Assembly: GCF_023094165.1 (NCBI RefSeq)
Contig: NZ_JALMDK010000004.1
Location: forward strand, 806,001-870,000
Source of the DNA: Crossiella sp. S99.2
GTDB taxonomy: Bacteria > Actinomycetota > Actinomycetes > Mycobacteriales > Pseudonocardiaceae
Direction: 5' to 3'
Length of the DNA stretch: 64,000 bases
The stretch's first letter is position 1. Every line of letters starts with the position of its first letter. The notes under the pieces are model-generated. The model was not told where the DNA came from. It searched no databases and saw only the letters and a program-made list of their open reading frames with translations. A program made the translations under genes and the position numbers. Of this stretch, positions 18,281 through 27,204 are shown one piece after another.

Positions 18281-19279
18281 TCAGGGCAGTTGGTGGGCGA
18301 CGGAGCAGCGCACCATGCCGTCGTCGGTGTAGGAGGTGATGTCGGCGCGGCGCCAGGTCTCACCAGTGCGGGTCTGCAGCAGCTGGGTGTTGAACAGGGA
18401 GGCGAGCAGGGTGAAGGGTTGCGCGGTGTGGGCGCGTGGCGGGCCGGCGATGATGTGGGTGCGGCGCATCCACAGCGTGTGGGAGGTGTCCCGGTCGATG
18501 CCATCGAGTTGGTAGAGCATGACCTGGCCCAGTTGCAGGACGGCGACGAAGAGGTCGATGACGCTGATCGCGGGCTGGTAGAGCCCTTCCAGGCCCTCCC
18601 CTGGTTCCGCGGCCATCCCGGTGGCGTTGAAGGTGATCTGGTGGGCGTGGGCCTGCTGGTGGTCGGGCCGGAGATGGATGTCTGCCAGGTGTTGTCCGCG
18701 GTCGGCCACGCCGGTGCCGAAGGGGCCGTGGTGGGGGTTCCAGATGGGGTGAGGCTCGGGCGTACCGGTGTGGAGGTGGTCGGGCCGGGGGTGATTGATC
18801 ATGATGGTGGCGGTGAGGGAGCCGATGCGGCAGTGCCAGGTGGAGAGTTCACGGCCAGGCTCATCGGCGTGTTCTCGCTCGCTCAGGTGGGCGAGGACGT
18901 CGAAGGCGGCGAGTTCCTGTTGCACAGGGGTGTTTCCGGCTTTGATTCTGGCATCGCACAGCCAGGCGGAGGCGAGTTGGTGGGGTGAGAGTCCGTCGTG
19001 CTGAGTGAGGTGGATCTCGGCCAGGCGCACCGCGAGGATGATCACGTCGATGGTGGACAGATGTGGGGGCTGGTCGATCTGGTCTTTGCGGGACCAGTCG
19101 CTGGGGTAGTCCACCGCGGCGGTGGCGGTGATGGTGCAGGGCATGGCCGGGCTGAGGGTGATGGTGTGGAGATGGTGGCGGGTGCGTTTGTGGCCGTCGC
19201 CGAAGTATCGGGTCGTGGCGGGGCCGAGGTAGTCCTCGATGGTGGGCAGGTGCAGTGAGTCCGTGCTGGCGCGCGACAT
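18281..19279 (-). CDS. AvrD-like protein (acyl-sugar signal synthase candidate)
   Basis: 332 residues from ATG 19279 with AAGGA 5 bases upstream. The sequence shows the landmarks I recall for Pseudomonas syringae AvrD: EDYLGPATTRYFGDGHKRT at the N-terminus, then DYPSDWSRK, then PHLSTIDVIILAVRLAE, then AGNTPVQQEL. AvrD directs formation of syringolides, C-glycosyl lipids made from a beta-ketoacyl chain and a pentulose. No signal peptide; cytoplasmic. It lies 47 bases after the MFS gene and upstream of KAS III and ACP, which could supply the beta-ketoacyl unit. The family call rests on remembered motif order. Confidence 0.8.
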   Translation of the reverse strand: MSRASTDSLHLPTIEDYLGPATTRYFGDGHKRTRHHLHTITLSPAMPCTITATAAVDYPSDWSRKDQIDQPPHLSTIDVIILAVRLAEIHLTQHDGLSPHQLASAWLCDARIKAGNTPVQQELAAFDVLAHLSEREHADEPGRELSTWHCRIGSLTATIMINHPRPDHLHTGTPEPHPIWNPHHGPFGTGVADRGQHLADIHLRPDHQQAHAHQITFNATGMAAEPGEGLEGLYQPAISVIDLFVAVLQLGQVMLYQLDGIDRDTSHTLWMRRTHIIAGPPRAHTAQPFTLLASLFNTQLLQTRTGETWRRADITSYTDDGMVRCSVAHQLP

Positions 19280-19326
19280 GATGTCCTTTGTCCGAGAGGT
19301 GAAGCTGGTGTGTAGAGCGGGGAGGC

Positions 19327-20802
19327 TTAGGCGGTGGTCGCCGGGGTCTGTGCCGCTGTCGGGCCGGTGGTGGCCACCGGCCGCAGGAAAGCGAGCACGA
19401 GCGCTGCGCCGAGCAGGACGACGGCGCCGTTGACGGCGATACCGAAGGTGGTGGCTTCCAGTACCTTCGTGCTGCCGTGCATCGGGCCGGAGTGGGCCAG
19501 GGCGACGGTGGACATGATGGGAATGCCCAGGGAGAAGGCGATCTGCTGCGTCATGCTCGTCAGGCCGGTGGCCAGGCCCTGTTCGTGGTCGGCGACCCCG
19601 GAGGTCGCGGTGATCGTGTAGGCCACGATGGCCAGGACATGCCCGAAGCCGCCCAGGAAGGTCGCCGCTAGGACGAAGAGGATGTTGGGCGTGGTGGCCT
19701 GGCCGAGCCAGTACATCGCGCCGGTGGTGAGGGCCTGGAGGGCCAGGCCGAACACGAGCGCGCCGCGGGTGCCGGTCCGGGCGATGACGTGTGCGGCGAA
19801 GGTGCCGCCGAGGAATGCGCCCAGGCCGAGGAAACCGAACATCAGACCGGTCTGAAACGGTGTCAGGCCCAGGACTTGCTGGAGGTAGAGGGTCAGCAGG
19901 AAAGACAGTCCTGACTCCATGGCGAAGGTGATCAGGCCGGCGAAATTTCCCCACTTGACGGTGTTGGCGCGCAGGATGCGCAGCGGTGCCAGGGGTTGCG
20001 GGGCGCGCAGCTCGATGCGGTAGAAGGCGGCCAGCAGGGCGGCGGCGGCCAGCAGCGGTCCCCAGGTCGCGGGTGAACTCCAGCCGTGGCGTTCGACCGA
20101 GGTGACGCCGAAAACCAGGGCGAGCAGGCCGAGGGTGACGGTGATCGCGCCGGGCACATCGAGTGCGGGACGCTGGGGGGCGCGGGACTCGCGGATGAGG
20201 AACCAGGCGGCGGTCAGCAGGATCGCGCCTGCGGGCACGTTGATGAGGAAGGTCCAGCGCCAGGAGAGCAGGTCGGTGAGCACACCGCCCAGGACGGCGC
20301 CGGAGGCGAACCCCAGTGAGAGCAGCGCACCGTTGAGTCCGAGCGCTTTGTTGCGCAGTGCTCCTTCGGGGAAGGAAGTGGTCAGCAGGGCCATCCCGGA
20401 GGGGATGACCATGGCGGTGGCCACGCCTTGGGCGATGCGTGCGGCCAGCAGGATGGCCGGGGTCTGGGCCAGGCCGCCGATCAGGGAGGAGATGGTGAGC
20501 AGGGCCATCCCGGCGAGAAAGAGCCTCTTACGGCCGAGAAGGTCGCTGATGCGGCCGCACAGCAGGGTCAGTCCGGCTGCGGCCAGAGCGAAACTGGTCA
20601 CCACCCATTGCAAACTGTCGATGCCGAAGCCGAGATCGCGACCAATCACGGGAAGCGCCACGGTGAGGATGGAGAAGTCGATGGCGAACATGGCCTGGGC
20701 GCCGAGAAGGACGACAAGCGTGGCTTTTTGTCGCCCGGTCATGCGGATGTCGGCGGGTGCGGCTGTCATGGTCGCCAGCATTGATCGACTGTGGGCCGTC
20801 AA
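19327..20802 (-). CDS. MFS drug/metabolite exporter (DHA2-type)
   Basis: About 480-491 residues with some 14 hydrophobic segments, as in DHA2 (QacA-like) exporters. The MFS motif A appears as GRISDLLGRKRLF in the loop after segment 2, and the opening ALPVIGRDLGFGIDSLQWVV is typical of the subfamily. Start candidates are TTG 20802 or ATG 20781/20769; none has a strong ribosome site, so a near-leaderless start is possible. It is the first gene of the operon and probably exports the operon's product or gives self-resistance. Confidence 0.92.
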   Translation of the reverse strand: MTAHSRSMLATMTAAPADIRMTGRQKATLVVLLGAQAMFAIDFSILTVALPVIGRDLGFGIDSLQWVVTSFALAAAGLTLLCGRISDLLGRKRLFLAGMALLTISSLIGGLAQTPAILLAARIAQGVATAMVIPSGMALLTTSFPEGALRNKALGLNGALLSLGFASGAVLGGVLTDLLSWRWTFLINVPAGAILLTAAWFLIRESRAPQRPALDVPGAITVTLGLLALVFGVTSVERHGWSSPATWGPLLAAAALLAAFYRIELRAPQPLAPLRILRANTVKWGNFAGLITFAMESGLSFLLTLYLQQVLGLTPFQTGLMFGFLGLGAFLGGTFAAHVIARTGTRGALVFGLALQALTTGAMYWLGQATTPNILFVLAATFLGGFGHVLAIVAYTITATSGVADHEQGLATGLTSMTQQIAFSLGIPIMSTVALAHSGPMHGSTKVLEATTFGIAVNGAVVLLGAALVLAFLRPVATTGPTAAQTPATTA

Positions 20803-21089
20803 CCAGTCAGCGATCGTCGTAGTGGTGACAGTGTCAGGATGTGATCCAGCGCTGACGGGAGGGCCGGGCTCGTGTGCGGTGCTGGAGTGTGTGGTGGCCA
20901 GTTGCGGTGAGATCGGCGATGACGTGCTGTGTGGGGAGCGCGGGGCGGCGAGGGCCCGGCGGCGGTCGCCCGCCGATTCAGGTGCGTGGCTCCGCGCGCG
21001 GGCTGAGCAAGGTGCGGGGAACCTGCCGTTACGTGGCGCTGAGGGGGCCGCTGCGGCGCTGGGCGCCGTGAGCGGCCCGGCGGGGACGC

Positions 21090-21998
21090 TCAGGCTGTGA
21101 GGGTCTGCTGCGTGGCGCCGAGGGCTGGTTGTTGCTGGGGCGGTGCTGTGCCGATGGGGCCGGGTTGTGCTGACTGGCTACCGCCGCTGGGGTCTTCCGG
21201 GGCTGAGGGCAGGTGGATGGTCAGGCTCAGCGCCGCGGAAGTGAACTCCAGCGAGATGCGGGAGAAACGGAGCCTGCCGAGATCCTCGTCGTGAAGCAGC
21301 TCGTGGCCGTCAGCATCGTCGGAGACATCGTGGTGGTCCCAGAGGGTGGCAAACAGCGGGCTGCCGCGCCGCAGCGCTTCGATCATGGCGGTGAAGGCCG
21401 GGGTCCCGACGCTAGTGGTGCTGCGGCCGCGGAAGCGCGCGAGGAGATCAGCGGCGTCCTGTTCCCAGCGGGGCCGACGTCCTCGGGTGCGAGGGTTGCA
21501 AAAAAACTCGGTAAGCAGGTTGTCCTGGTGACGCAGTCCCAGGATCTGGTTGGCGGGGGTGTTGGCGGCGACGACGTTCCAATGCCGGTCGGTGATGTAG
21601 GCGGGATGGGGTCGCCAGTGATCGACGACGGGTTGCAGCTGGCATCGAGGGGGGATGGCGGCGGACTGGGCTGGTTCCTCGGCGAAGCGGGCCAGGTCTC
21701 TGACGTAGCGGTGTTCGGCCGTACTGAGATTCAGGGCGTGCGCGATGGCGTCGAGGACATCGGGTGAGAGCCGCTGTGCCCGGCCTTGCTCGATGCTGGT
21801 GTACCAGGACACGCCGATGCCGGCGAGCATCGCGATTTCCTCTCGGCGCAGCCCCGGAGTGCGGCGGTATCCGGTGATCGGCAGGCCGACCTCGGCTGGT
21901 GTCACCTTGGCCCGTCGGGAGACCAAGAACTCGCCGACCGCGATGTGCTGGGGCCGCTTGGCACCGGGGGTGTGTCTTGTCCGACGAACGATGACCAC
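21090..21998 (-). CDS. XRE-family regulator with MmyB-like ligand domain
   Basis: 302 residues from GTG 21998. An N-terminal helix-turn-helix (about residues 35-95) carries GYRRTPGLRREEIAMLAG and WYTSIEQGRAQRLS, the hallmark of MmyB/MltR regulators. It is followed by the ligand-binding half (RHWNVVAANTPANQILGL). A structure from this family was reported with a fatty-acid-like ligand, which fits a neighbour that makes acyl products. It is on the same strand as the operon, 287 bases upstream of the MFS gene. GTATTTGCATAC with flanking TATT/AATA just before its start could be an autoregulatory site. Confidence 0.85.
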   Translation of the reverse strand: MVIVRRTRHTPGAKRPQHIAVGEFLVSRRAKVTPAEVGLPITGYRRTPGLRREEIAMLAGIGVSWYTSIEQGRAQRLSPDVLDAIAHALNLSTAEHRYVRDLARFAEEPAQSAAIPPRCQLQPVVDHWRPHPAYITDRHWNVVAANTPANQILGLRHQDNLLTEFFCNPRTRGRRPRWEQDAADLLARFRGRSTTSVGTPAFTAMIEALRRGSPLFATLWDHHDVSDDADGHELLHDEDLGRLRFSRISLEFTSAALSLTIHLPSAPEDPSGGSQSAQPGPIGTAPPQQQPALGATQQTLTA

Positions 21999-22021
21999 CG
22001 CCTATTCCCGTATGCAAATAC

Positions 22022-22285
22022 CTAGGGGCAGGTTACCTCCTTCGCCAGCGTTGTTGCCAGGGCATGCCCCCAGGGGCAGGTCGGGCGCGGATGCGCCACC
22101 GGCGCGTGCCCACCGGGGCAGCGAGTGCCGCGACCGGCTTGGCCTTCGTCTGTCCAGAACCAGGCGATGGTGGTCGCGCCTGAGCCGAGATGCTCTTGAC
22201 CCAGGCGGGGACACCGTGTGATCTCCCCCAAGGAACAGGCGGGGATCCGCCGCGCGATCGCAAGGTAGTCCTCTGTCCTAGCCAT
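22022..22285 (-). CDS. Possible small Cys/His-rich protein
   Basis: 87 residues from ATG 22285 (MARTEDYLAIARRIPACSLG), with cysteines spaced as ITRCPRLG, TRCPGGHAP, PTCPWGHA and a terminal TCP. The repeated CPxGH pattern suggests zinc binding. No strong ribosome site; codon use is fair. Lies in the 380-base gap between the regulator and DUF932. Confidence 0.4.
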   Translation of the reverse strand: MARTEDYLAIARRIPACSLGEITRCPRLGQEHLGSGATTIAWFWTDEGQAGRGTRCPGGHAPVAHPRPTCPWGHALATTLAKEVTCP

Positions 22286-22377
22286 GTTCGGACCAGCGCG
22301 CGAGTGCGTGGTTGTCGCAGCGGGGCACAGCAGAGGTGCCCTGCACACATCGTGGTCAGCGGCGTAACTGGCCGAAC

Positions 22378-23379
22378 TCAGGCTGAGGCGAGGACTCTGT
22401 GGAGGGTGGCCACTGTGTCGCGGTCCACAGCGGTGACGGAGCCATCGACGGCACGGGAGAGGTTCCGCTCGGCCCGGGAGACGTTACGAATGACGGCTCC
22501 GTGATGCAGGTGGGTGTTGACTGCCTGCACCACTCCCCAGCCGGTGTGCTGCCAGGGCGCCACCCGCGGGTCCTGTTCCCACAGCCGGCTCAGGTCTCGG
22601 CGGTGGTTGATGGCGTTGGTACGGCCGCGGTTCGTCTCGGGAATCGGGGCGTGTGCGGTGAGGAATTCACGCCACTGTCGGTCAGTGACCGTGGTCTGGC
22701 ATAGATGACGGACTTCCGCGGCGAAGTCTTCGGCGACGGTGCAGACCAGGGCCAAGGCGTCACGGGCATCGAGGATGTCGAGCTTGCTGTGCCTGGTGTG
22801 TTTGATCTTGACCTCCTGGCCAGTCTCGCGCAGGCCGGCGGCCATGGTGTTGTCACAGACGATGTTGGTGACCACCCGCTTGTAGGTGGTGTTGAGACTG
22901 CCGTCATGGCTGGTGCAGGCAACCAGGCGCGGGCGAAACTCGACGCCTTCGGGCGTGGTGATGTTCTCCGGCATCTCGATGCTGACCCAGGCCCTTTTGC
23001 GGTGGTCGAGTAGCCCCGCCGAGCCGATCTGAAGGTGGCTGTCCAACAGCAGGTCCACTCTGTCCAGTAGCCAGTCCTGGTACTGGTGGATGGCGTAGCC
23101 CTGAGTGAACAGGCCCAGCAGGTCGCCGTTGTCGGAAGCTGTGACGGCCAGCCGGCCCGGCGCAGTCCGCAGACCGTGTCTGCCCTCCAGCAGGACAGGC
23201 CCCGGCTCTGCGACCCAGTTGAATAGTCTGCGTTGGACATCGGCGACGGGTACGGCGTGGGGGTAGTGGTTGGGTTCATCGCCTTGGTGGGCGGCTTGGT
23301 AGTGCCAGGCGTGGCCGCGTTGCTCGGTGAATCCGATCAGCACGTTGTGATTGAGCCACTGGCTCGTTTCCTTGGACAT
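22378..23379 (-). CDS. DUF932 phage/plasmid-like protein
   Basis: 333 residues from ATG 23379 behind GGAG (about 8 bases). It reads as a DUF932 (TIGR03299-type) protein: HQYQDWLLDRVDLLLDS, then RAWVSIEMPENITTPEGVEF and a long middle with LVACTSHDGSLNTTYKRVVT and NIVCDNTM, ending in a helical tail with WGVVQAVNTHLHHGA. This family is spread on actinobacterial plasmids and phages and has no firm function; links to DNA replication or recombination are proposed only by neighbourhood. Its presence supports a mobile replicon. Confidence 0.85.
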   Translation of the reverse strand: MSKETSQWLNHNVLIGFTEQRGHAWHYQAAHQGDEPNHYPHAVPVADVQRRLFNWVAEPGPVLLEGRHGLRTAPGRLAVTASDNGDLLGLFTQGYAIHQYQDWLLDRVDLLLDSHLQIGSAGLLDHRKRAWVSIEMPENITTPEGVEFRPRLVACTSHDGSLNTTYKRVVTNIVCDNTMAAGLRETGQEVKIKHTRHSKLDILDARDALALVCTVAEDFAAEVRHLCQTTVTDRQWREFLTAHAPIPETNRGRTNAINHRRDLSRLWEQDPRVAPWQHTGWGVVQAVNTHLHHGAVIRNVSRAERNLSRAVDGSVTAVDRDTVATLHRVLASA

Positions 23380-24236
23380 CGTATGCTCTCCTTCGTTGTG
23401 GGCGGGACGGATCGTGTTGTGGCGAGAGCTGTGGTCTGTGTGGCTGGCCAGGCCAGGCGTGGTGCGGGGGCGTCGAGTCGCATCGCAACGGGCGGCTCGT
23501 GCCTGGGGCAGGCGAAGTGGCCGTTGGGCGTGGGCTTAGCGCGGCACCTCCGGTCAGGGAGTGGCGATGGCGTGTGCCTGCATCAGGTGTGGCATGGGCG
23601 CTGGAGTCCTTGAGGACTTCGCTGGGGATCCGTCGGGTTTTCAGGCGAGGTGGCACGGGTCCGCACATCGGGCTCGGTGCGATCTGGTGTGGTGTGCCTG
23701 CCGGTGAGTGGCCCGTGCCACCTCGCCTGGGTAAGCAGCCGACACTCTGCTTGCGGAGTAACCGCGCTGAGCGGCGGACCATGTTGTGGTGGTGATCGGC
23801 CCGACTCGCCTGGGCCTTGGGGCACTGCGAGTGGGCGTCGCGGCGGGGTCTGGCCCGCAGATCACGGTGGGATTGTGGGTGCCTGGTGTGGACTCGGCAC
23901 CCGCGGTGCTGCTGAGGCATCGGGGCGGGGCGGAGCGCACAGTCGTGGCGTTCAACAGGATCTGACGCGACATCGCATCAGACGCATGTGCCTGCGGTGT
24001 GGCTGGTCAGGCTCAGACATCACCCCGCCTGGGCGTATCTAGGGTGCGGGCGGTGGCCATCGACATCAGGTTCCGGTCCACATCAGGGAAAACTCGAACG
24101 GTCAGCCTGGGTGGTTGACCAGACCGGGTGTCCTCGGCAACGGTGAATCCGAGGCGTCTCAGATCAGCGGTCCGAGGCCAATCCGGCGTCGTCGCGATCG
24201 GTCGGTGTTGTCACTGCGCTGTCGGTGGCGCTGTTC
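23380..24236. other. Gene-poor gap
   Basis: About 860 bases. Only the strong hairpin at 23642-23729 stands out; overlapping minus-strand frames lack ribosome sites and look like shadows. Confidence 0.4.
23642..23729. terminator. Exact 18-bp inverted repeat
   Basis: Arms 23642-23659 and 23712-23729 are perfect complements around a 52-base loop, long for a terminator. It lies between DUF932 and the CpaE-like gene. Confidence 0.45.
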
Positions 24237-25304
24237 TCAGGTCTCACGCAGCTCGTCGGCATGCGACAGGACCTTGCGGGCAGCCCGCGCAAGAGGACTG
24301 CTGCTGCGATAGGCCATGGCGCCCACATCCAAGGCAACCTCCAGGCCTGTCGCCGGACGCATCGTGATCAACGACGGCAAGCCGACATCTGCTTCGACAT
24401 CGCGGACACTGCGGCCAGAGGGTGCTGGGCCGCGGACGACCAGGGCCACCGGGGTGCCCTGGCTCTTGATACGGGTCACCATTCGGGCAGCAGAATGACA
24501 GGCCCGGGATTCAGCAGGGACCACCAGCACCGCGAGATCTGCGTATGCCAGCACAGTCCGGGTTGCCGGGTCGGCGGTCCTCGGCAGATCACAGACGACG
24601 ACACCCTCATCGACGCGGCAGGCGGAGATCACCGACTCCACGGCCCGCGGATCCAACTCCGCTACGCGCTCGTCGCAGGAGAGCACTGTCGGGCCGTACA
24701 CCCCGGCCGTGGGCCAGGAGTGCCGAAGCGGGATGCGGTTGAGCCGGTCACCCCATGCGGGGATCGCCGACCATCCCAGTACCTGACCCTTGTCGGTTCC
24801 GAGCACTCGGTCGATGCCGCCACCCAGCGGATCGCAGTCCAGCAATGTCGCGTTCCGGCCTTGGTCGGCTGCGGTAAGGGTGAGAGCGGTGGCCAGCACA
24901 GTGGCTCCTGCACCTCCTCGGCCACCGAGCACGGCGACCACCAGACCCTGGCCAGGGTCAGGTTCTCCGGTGGCCTTGGCGAGCGCGGCGTCGAGGCTGT
25001 TGGCCGCGGCCGACAGGATCAGGACGGGTGTTGCTCCGAGTGCGACGGCATGGGGCCAGGAGTCTGTGTGGGGTTCGGCGGTGGTCAGGACCAGCACGTC
25101 GCTGCGGCGAGGCAGGGAGGATGTTGCACATTCGGCCAGGGTCTGCTCATCGAGCATCACCAGTGGCGTCTGTTCCCACAGAGCGTGGAGTTCGTCGATG
25201 GTGGTGGCGCGCACGAGGGTGCAGCCGACGCGGGTAGCGGCTTCCTGCGCGGCTTTAAGGAGGAAGGGGTCGGCGGCAAAGATGATGGTGGGTGCGGTGT
25301 TCAC
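24237..25304 (-). CDS. CpaE/Ssd-like ParA-family ATPase
   Basis: 355 residues from GTG 25304 (AAGG, 8 b). An N-terminal receiver-like region (IIFAADPFLLKAAQEAATRV, LVMLDEQTLAEC) precedes a MinD/ParA-type ATPase. The deviant Walker A is altered to GGRGGAGATVLATAL, with no signature lysine, followed by LLDCDPLGGGIDRVLG and VVVCDLPR. This matches the Ssd/Rv3660c-CpaE group that usually sits before tad pilus genes (tadA, tadB). None of those genes is adjacent here, so the role may be partition or localisation on an accessory replicon. Altered Walker A residues make ATPase activity uncertain. Confidence 0.85.
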   Translation of the reverse strand: MNTAPTIIFAADPFLLKAAQEAATRVGCTLVRATTIDELHALWEQTPLVMLDEQTLAECATSSLPRRSDVLVLTTAEPHTDSWPHAVALGATPVLILSAAANSLDAALAKATGEPDPGQGLVVAVLGGRGGAGATVLATALTLTAADQGRNATLLDCDPLGGGIDRVLGTDKGQVLGWSAIPAWGDRLNRIPLRHSWPTAGVYGPTVLSCDERVAELDPRAVESVISACRVDEGVVVCDLPRTADPATRTVLAYADLAVLVVPAESRACHSAARMVTRIKSQGTPVALVVRGPAPSGRSVRDVEADVGLPSLITMRPATGLEVALDVGAMAYRSSSPLARAARKVLSHADELRET

Positions 25305-25459
25305 GAGATGCCTTCCAGTACGGGATGGGATGAGACGAGGAGACTGTGGTGCGAGCGGACTGCGGAGGTGTGTGGCTTGTCTGCACACTGCGCAGGTATC
25401 ACGGAATCGGGGCGGACTTCGATGGCCTGCTCCTCGCGGACCGCCGGTAACGGTGTGAC

Positions 25460-25669
25460 CTAGCAACAGAGGTCGGGGTCGTAGAACTCGGCCGCGTCGG
25501 CGTCATCAGCGGGATGTTGGCGGCACCACCGGTGGAACCAGGCCACGGGCACAGCGGCCTGGATCTCACGCCACACCTCTGCGGTGGTGACGATGCCGTC
25601 CCGGTTGATCCCCGACGTGGATAAGGCACTGAGCCCAGCGACCACAGCGGCGGCGGATTCGCTCAGCAC
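25460..25669 (-). CDS. Small orphan protein, translationally coupled
   Basis: 69 residues from GTG 25669 with GAGGAA 5 bases upstream. Overlaps the end of the preceding gene by 7 bases (GTGCTGA), a coupling arrangement. The protein is helical with WREIQAAVPVAWFHRWCRQH and a C-terminal ...YDPDLCC. Unknown function; probably acts with the upstream partner. Confidence 0.65.
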   Translation of the reverse strand: MLSESAAAVVAGLSALSTSGINRDGIVTTAEVWREIQAAVPVAWFHRWCRQHPADDADAAEFYDPDLCC

Positions 25670-26082
25670 GATATTCCTCGTGGGCGCCGTGGCTCGATCG
25701 TCACGTGCGGTGGTGGGCCTGCTGGTGTTTCGTTGCCAGCCACGGCGGGCGCGCCGGGTGCGGCGGTGACGCCGGTAGCTGGGTCCGTGACTGTCTCCGG
25801 CCGCTGGCATGCACACCCGCCGTGGGATTGGACGGGGCGTTCCCAGCCGTCTGGGGGAATCGAGTACTCCCACTGTGTCCACGGGACTGGCTGCAGGCCG
25901 CTTGCGGCCAGGATGGCGCTGACGGTGCGCCGGGTCACGCCGGGACCGTAGGCGCCGATCACTGTGTTGTCGGCGGTGAGCACCCATGCTGTTGTGGTGG
26001 GTGCGTCGATCCTCACTAGGCACGGGCCTTCGGTCTGGGCTCGGAAACACAGACAAGGTGACTCCTTTGTAGACGTTGGCAT
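25663..26082 (-). CDS. Orphan protein, partner of the coupled small gene
   Basis: 139 residues from ATG 26082 (AAGG 5 bases upstream). A beta-rich N-terminus (CLVRIDAPTTTAWVLTADNT) continues into a compact domain with GVTRRTVSAILAASGLQPVP and a tryptophan pair, and ends in a proline-rich tail. No known motif. Its stop overlaps the start of the 69-residue protein, so the two probably form one unit. Confidence 0.6.
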   Translation of the reverse strand: MPTSTKESPCLCFRAQTEGPCLVRIDAPTTTAWVLTADNTVIGAYGPGVTRRTVSAILAASGLQPVPWTQWEYSIPPDGWERPVQSHGGCACQRPETVTDPATGVTAAPGAPAVAGNETPAGPPPHVTIEPRRPRGISC

Positions 26083-26498
26083 GCAGCCTTACCAATCGTG
26101 GTTGAGCACGGATGAGCGCGGCGGTTCCTCTGGTGCCGCCGAACTCCGGCACCGGGTTGGTGGAACGTCGGCGATGGCGACTGCGGGTTCAGCGGGGGGC
26201 AGTCGGACACGTCCACAGTCGGAGCAGTGCCAGGCCGCACCGCACCCCGGGGCCGCGGATCGAGAGTGGATTGCTGGCGGATAGGTTCGTTAGTTGGCGC
26301 TGCAGACAGGGGCGTTAGTGCGTCGGGATAGCGCACCGCCATCGAGATCACGGGAACCGCTTGGGTTTTGACTACACGAGCCCGCGCCCTGGCTGCCTAG
26401 GATGGCACTGCACACGCTGGTAGCACTGAGGGACAAGCGAACTTGTGTTGGCAGAACGCCGAATCCGTTGTGGACAGCGGTATCGGGGCCAGGTGTAG
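26083..26498. other. Intergenic gap
   Basis: About 415 bases; frames here overlap on both strands and none has a ribosome site. No strong hairpin noticed. Confidence 0.4.
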
Positions 26499-27032
26499 TC
26501 AGCTCAACAGCAGGGACCAGGGGGCGCTGATGCCGCGAATGCGCAGAGGTCCGTGTTCTGCATAGGATGCGGCGAGGTTGCCGTGGAAGGTGACCACTCG
26601 GTATTCCTTGACCCAGACCGCAAACCATGGTTCAGCTGGAGCACCCTGACGGTGAACGGACTGAGGGTCCAGGGTTCTGTGTGCATCCAGCTTTGGAGGC
26701 AGGGATCGGTAGTGCGTCAGGCGTCCACTCACCATGGGGCAGGCAGCCGCGGTGTAGGCGGCGCACTGGGGGTGCAGTGCCGGCTCGTTGGTGCAGCGGC
26801 TGGGCAGGTCGCTCATCCTCATCAACAGCACCAGTGGTTGGCCAGTTAACGGGAGGCCGCAGACGCCGCACAGCCTGCGTCTGATGGCCTCCTCTGCCAG
26901 CGTCTGTTCCAGCATGCCCAGCAAGTATCGGCCGTCGGCGGTGCGTGGTGTGATCCATGGAACCACCACTCCGCCGACAGTGGGTCGATGTGCGAGCCAG
27001 GCGGGAATCGCCGGACTGTCGCTATTGGTCAT
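26499..27032 (-). CDS. Orphan zinc-binding protein
   Basis: 177 residues from ATG 27032. RRRLCGVCGLPLTGQPLVLL gives a CxxC knuckle near residue 57, and later LHPQCAAYTAAACPM adds Cys/His, together a plausible zinc ribbon. The N-terminal third includes VVVPWITPRTADGRYLLGML. The C-terminal part has RVVTFHGNLAA. Not recognised; nucleic-acid or protein contact through the zinc site is a guess. Confidence 0.65.
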   Translation of the reverse strand: MTNSDSPAIPAWLAHRPTVGGVVVPWITPRTADGRYLLGMLEQTLAEEAIRRRLCGVCGLPLTGQPLVLLMRMSDLPSRCTNEPALHPQCAAYTAAACPMVSGRLTHYRSLPPKLDAHRTLDPQSVHRQGAPAEPWFAVWVKEYRVVTFHGNLAASYAEHGPLRIRGISAPWSLLLS

Positions 27033-27204
27033 GATTGTGTTTCCGTTCCTGGGTTTCTCGTGGGATTCGCCTCGACCTGAGCCGACTTGGGATGATCGAG
27101 TGGCCTGGGGTCCTGGCAGGGAACTCTCGCCGGGCTGAGACCGCTACAGGCGTGAAACACCGTGAGCTGACTGCGGTTCACGGGACGAGCTGTCAGTTGC
27201 GGCG

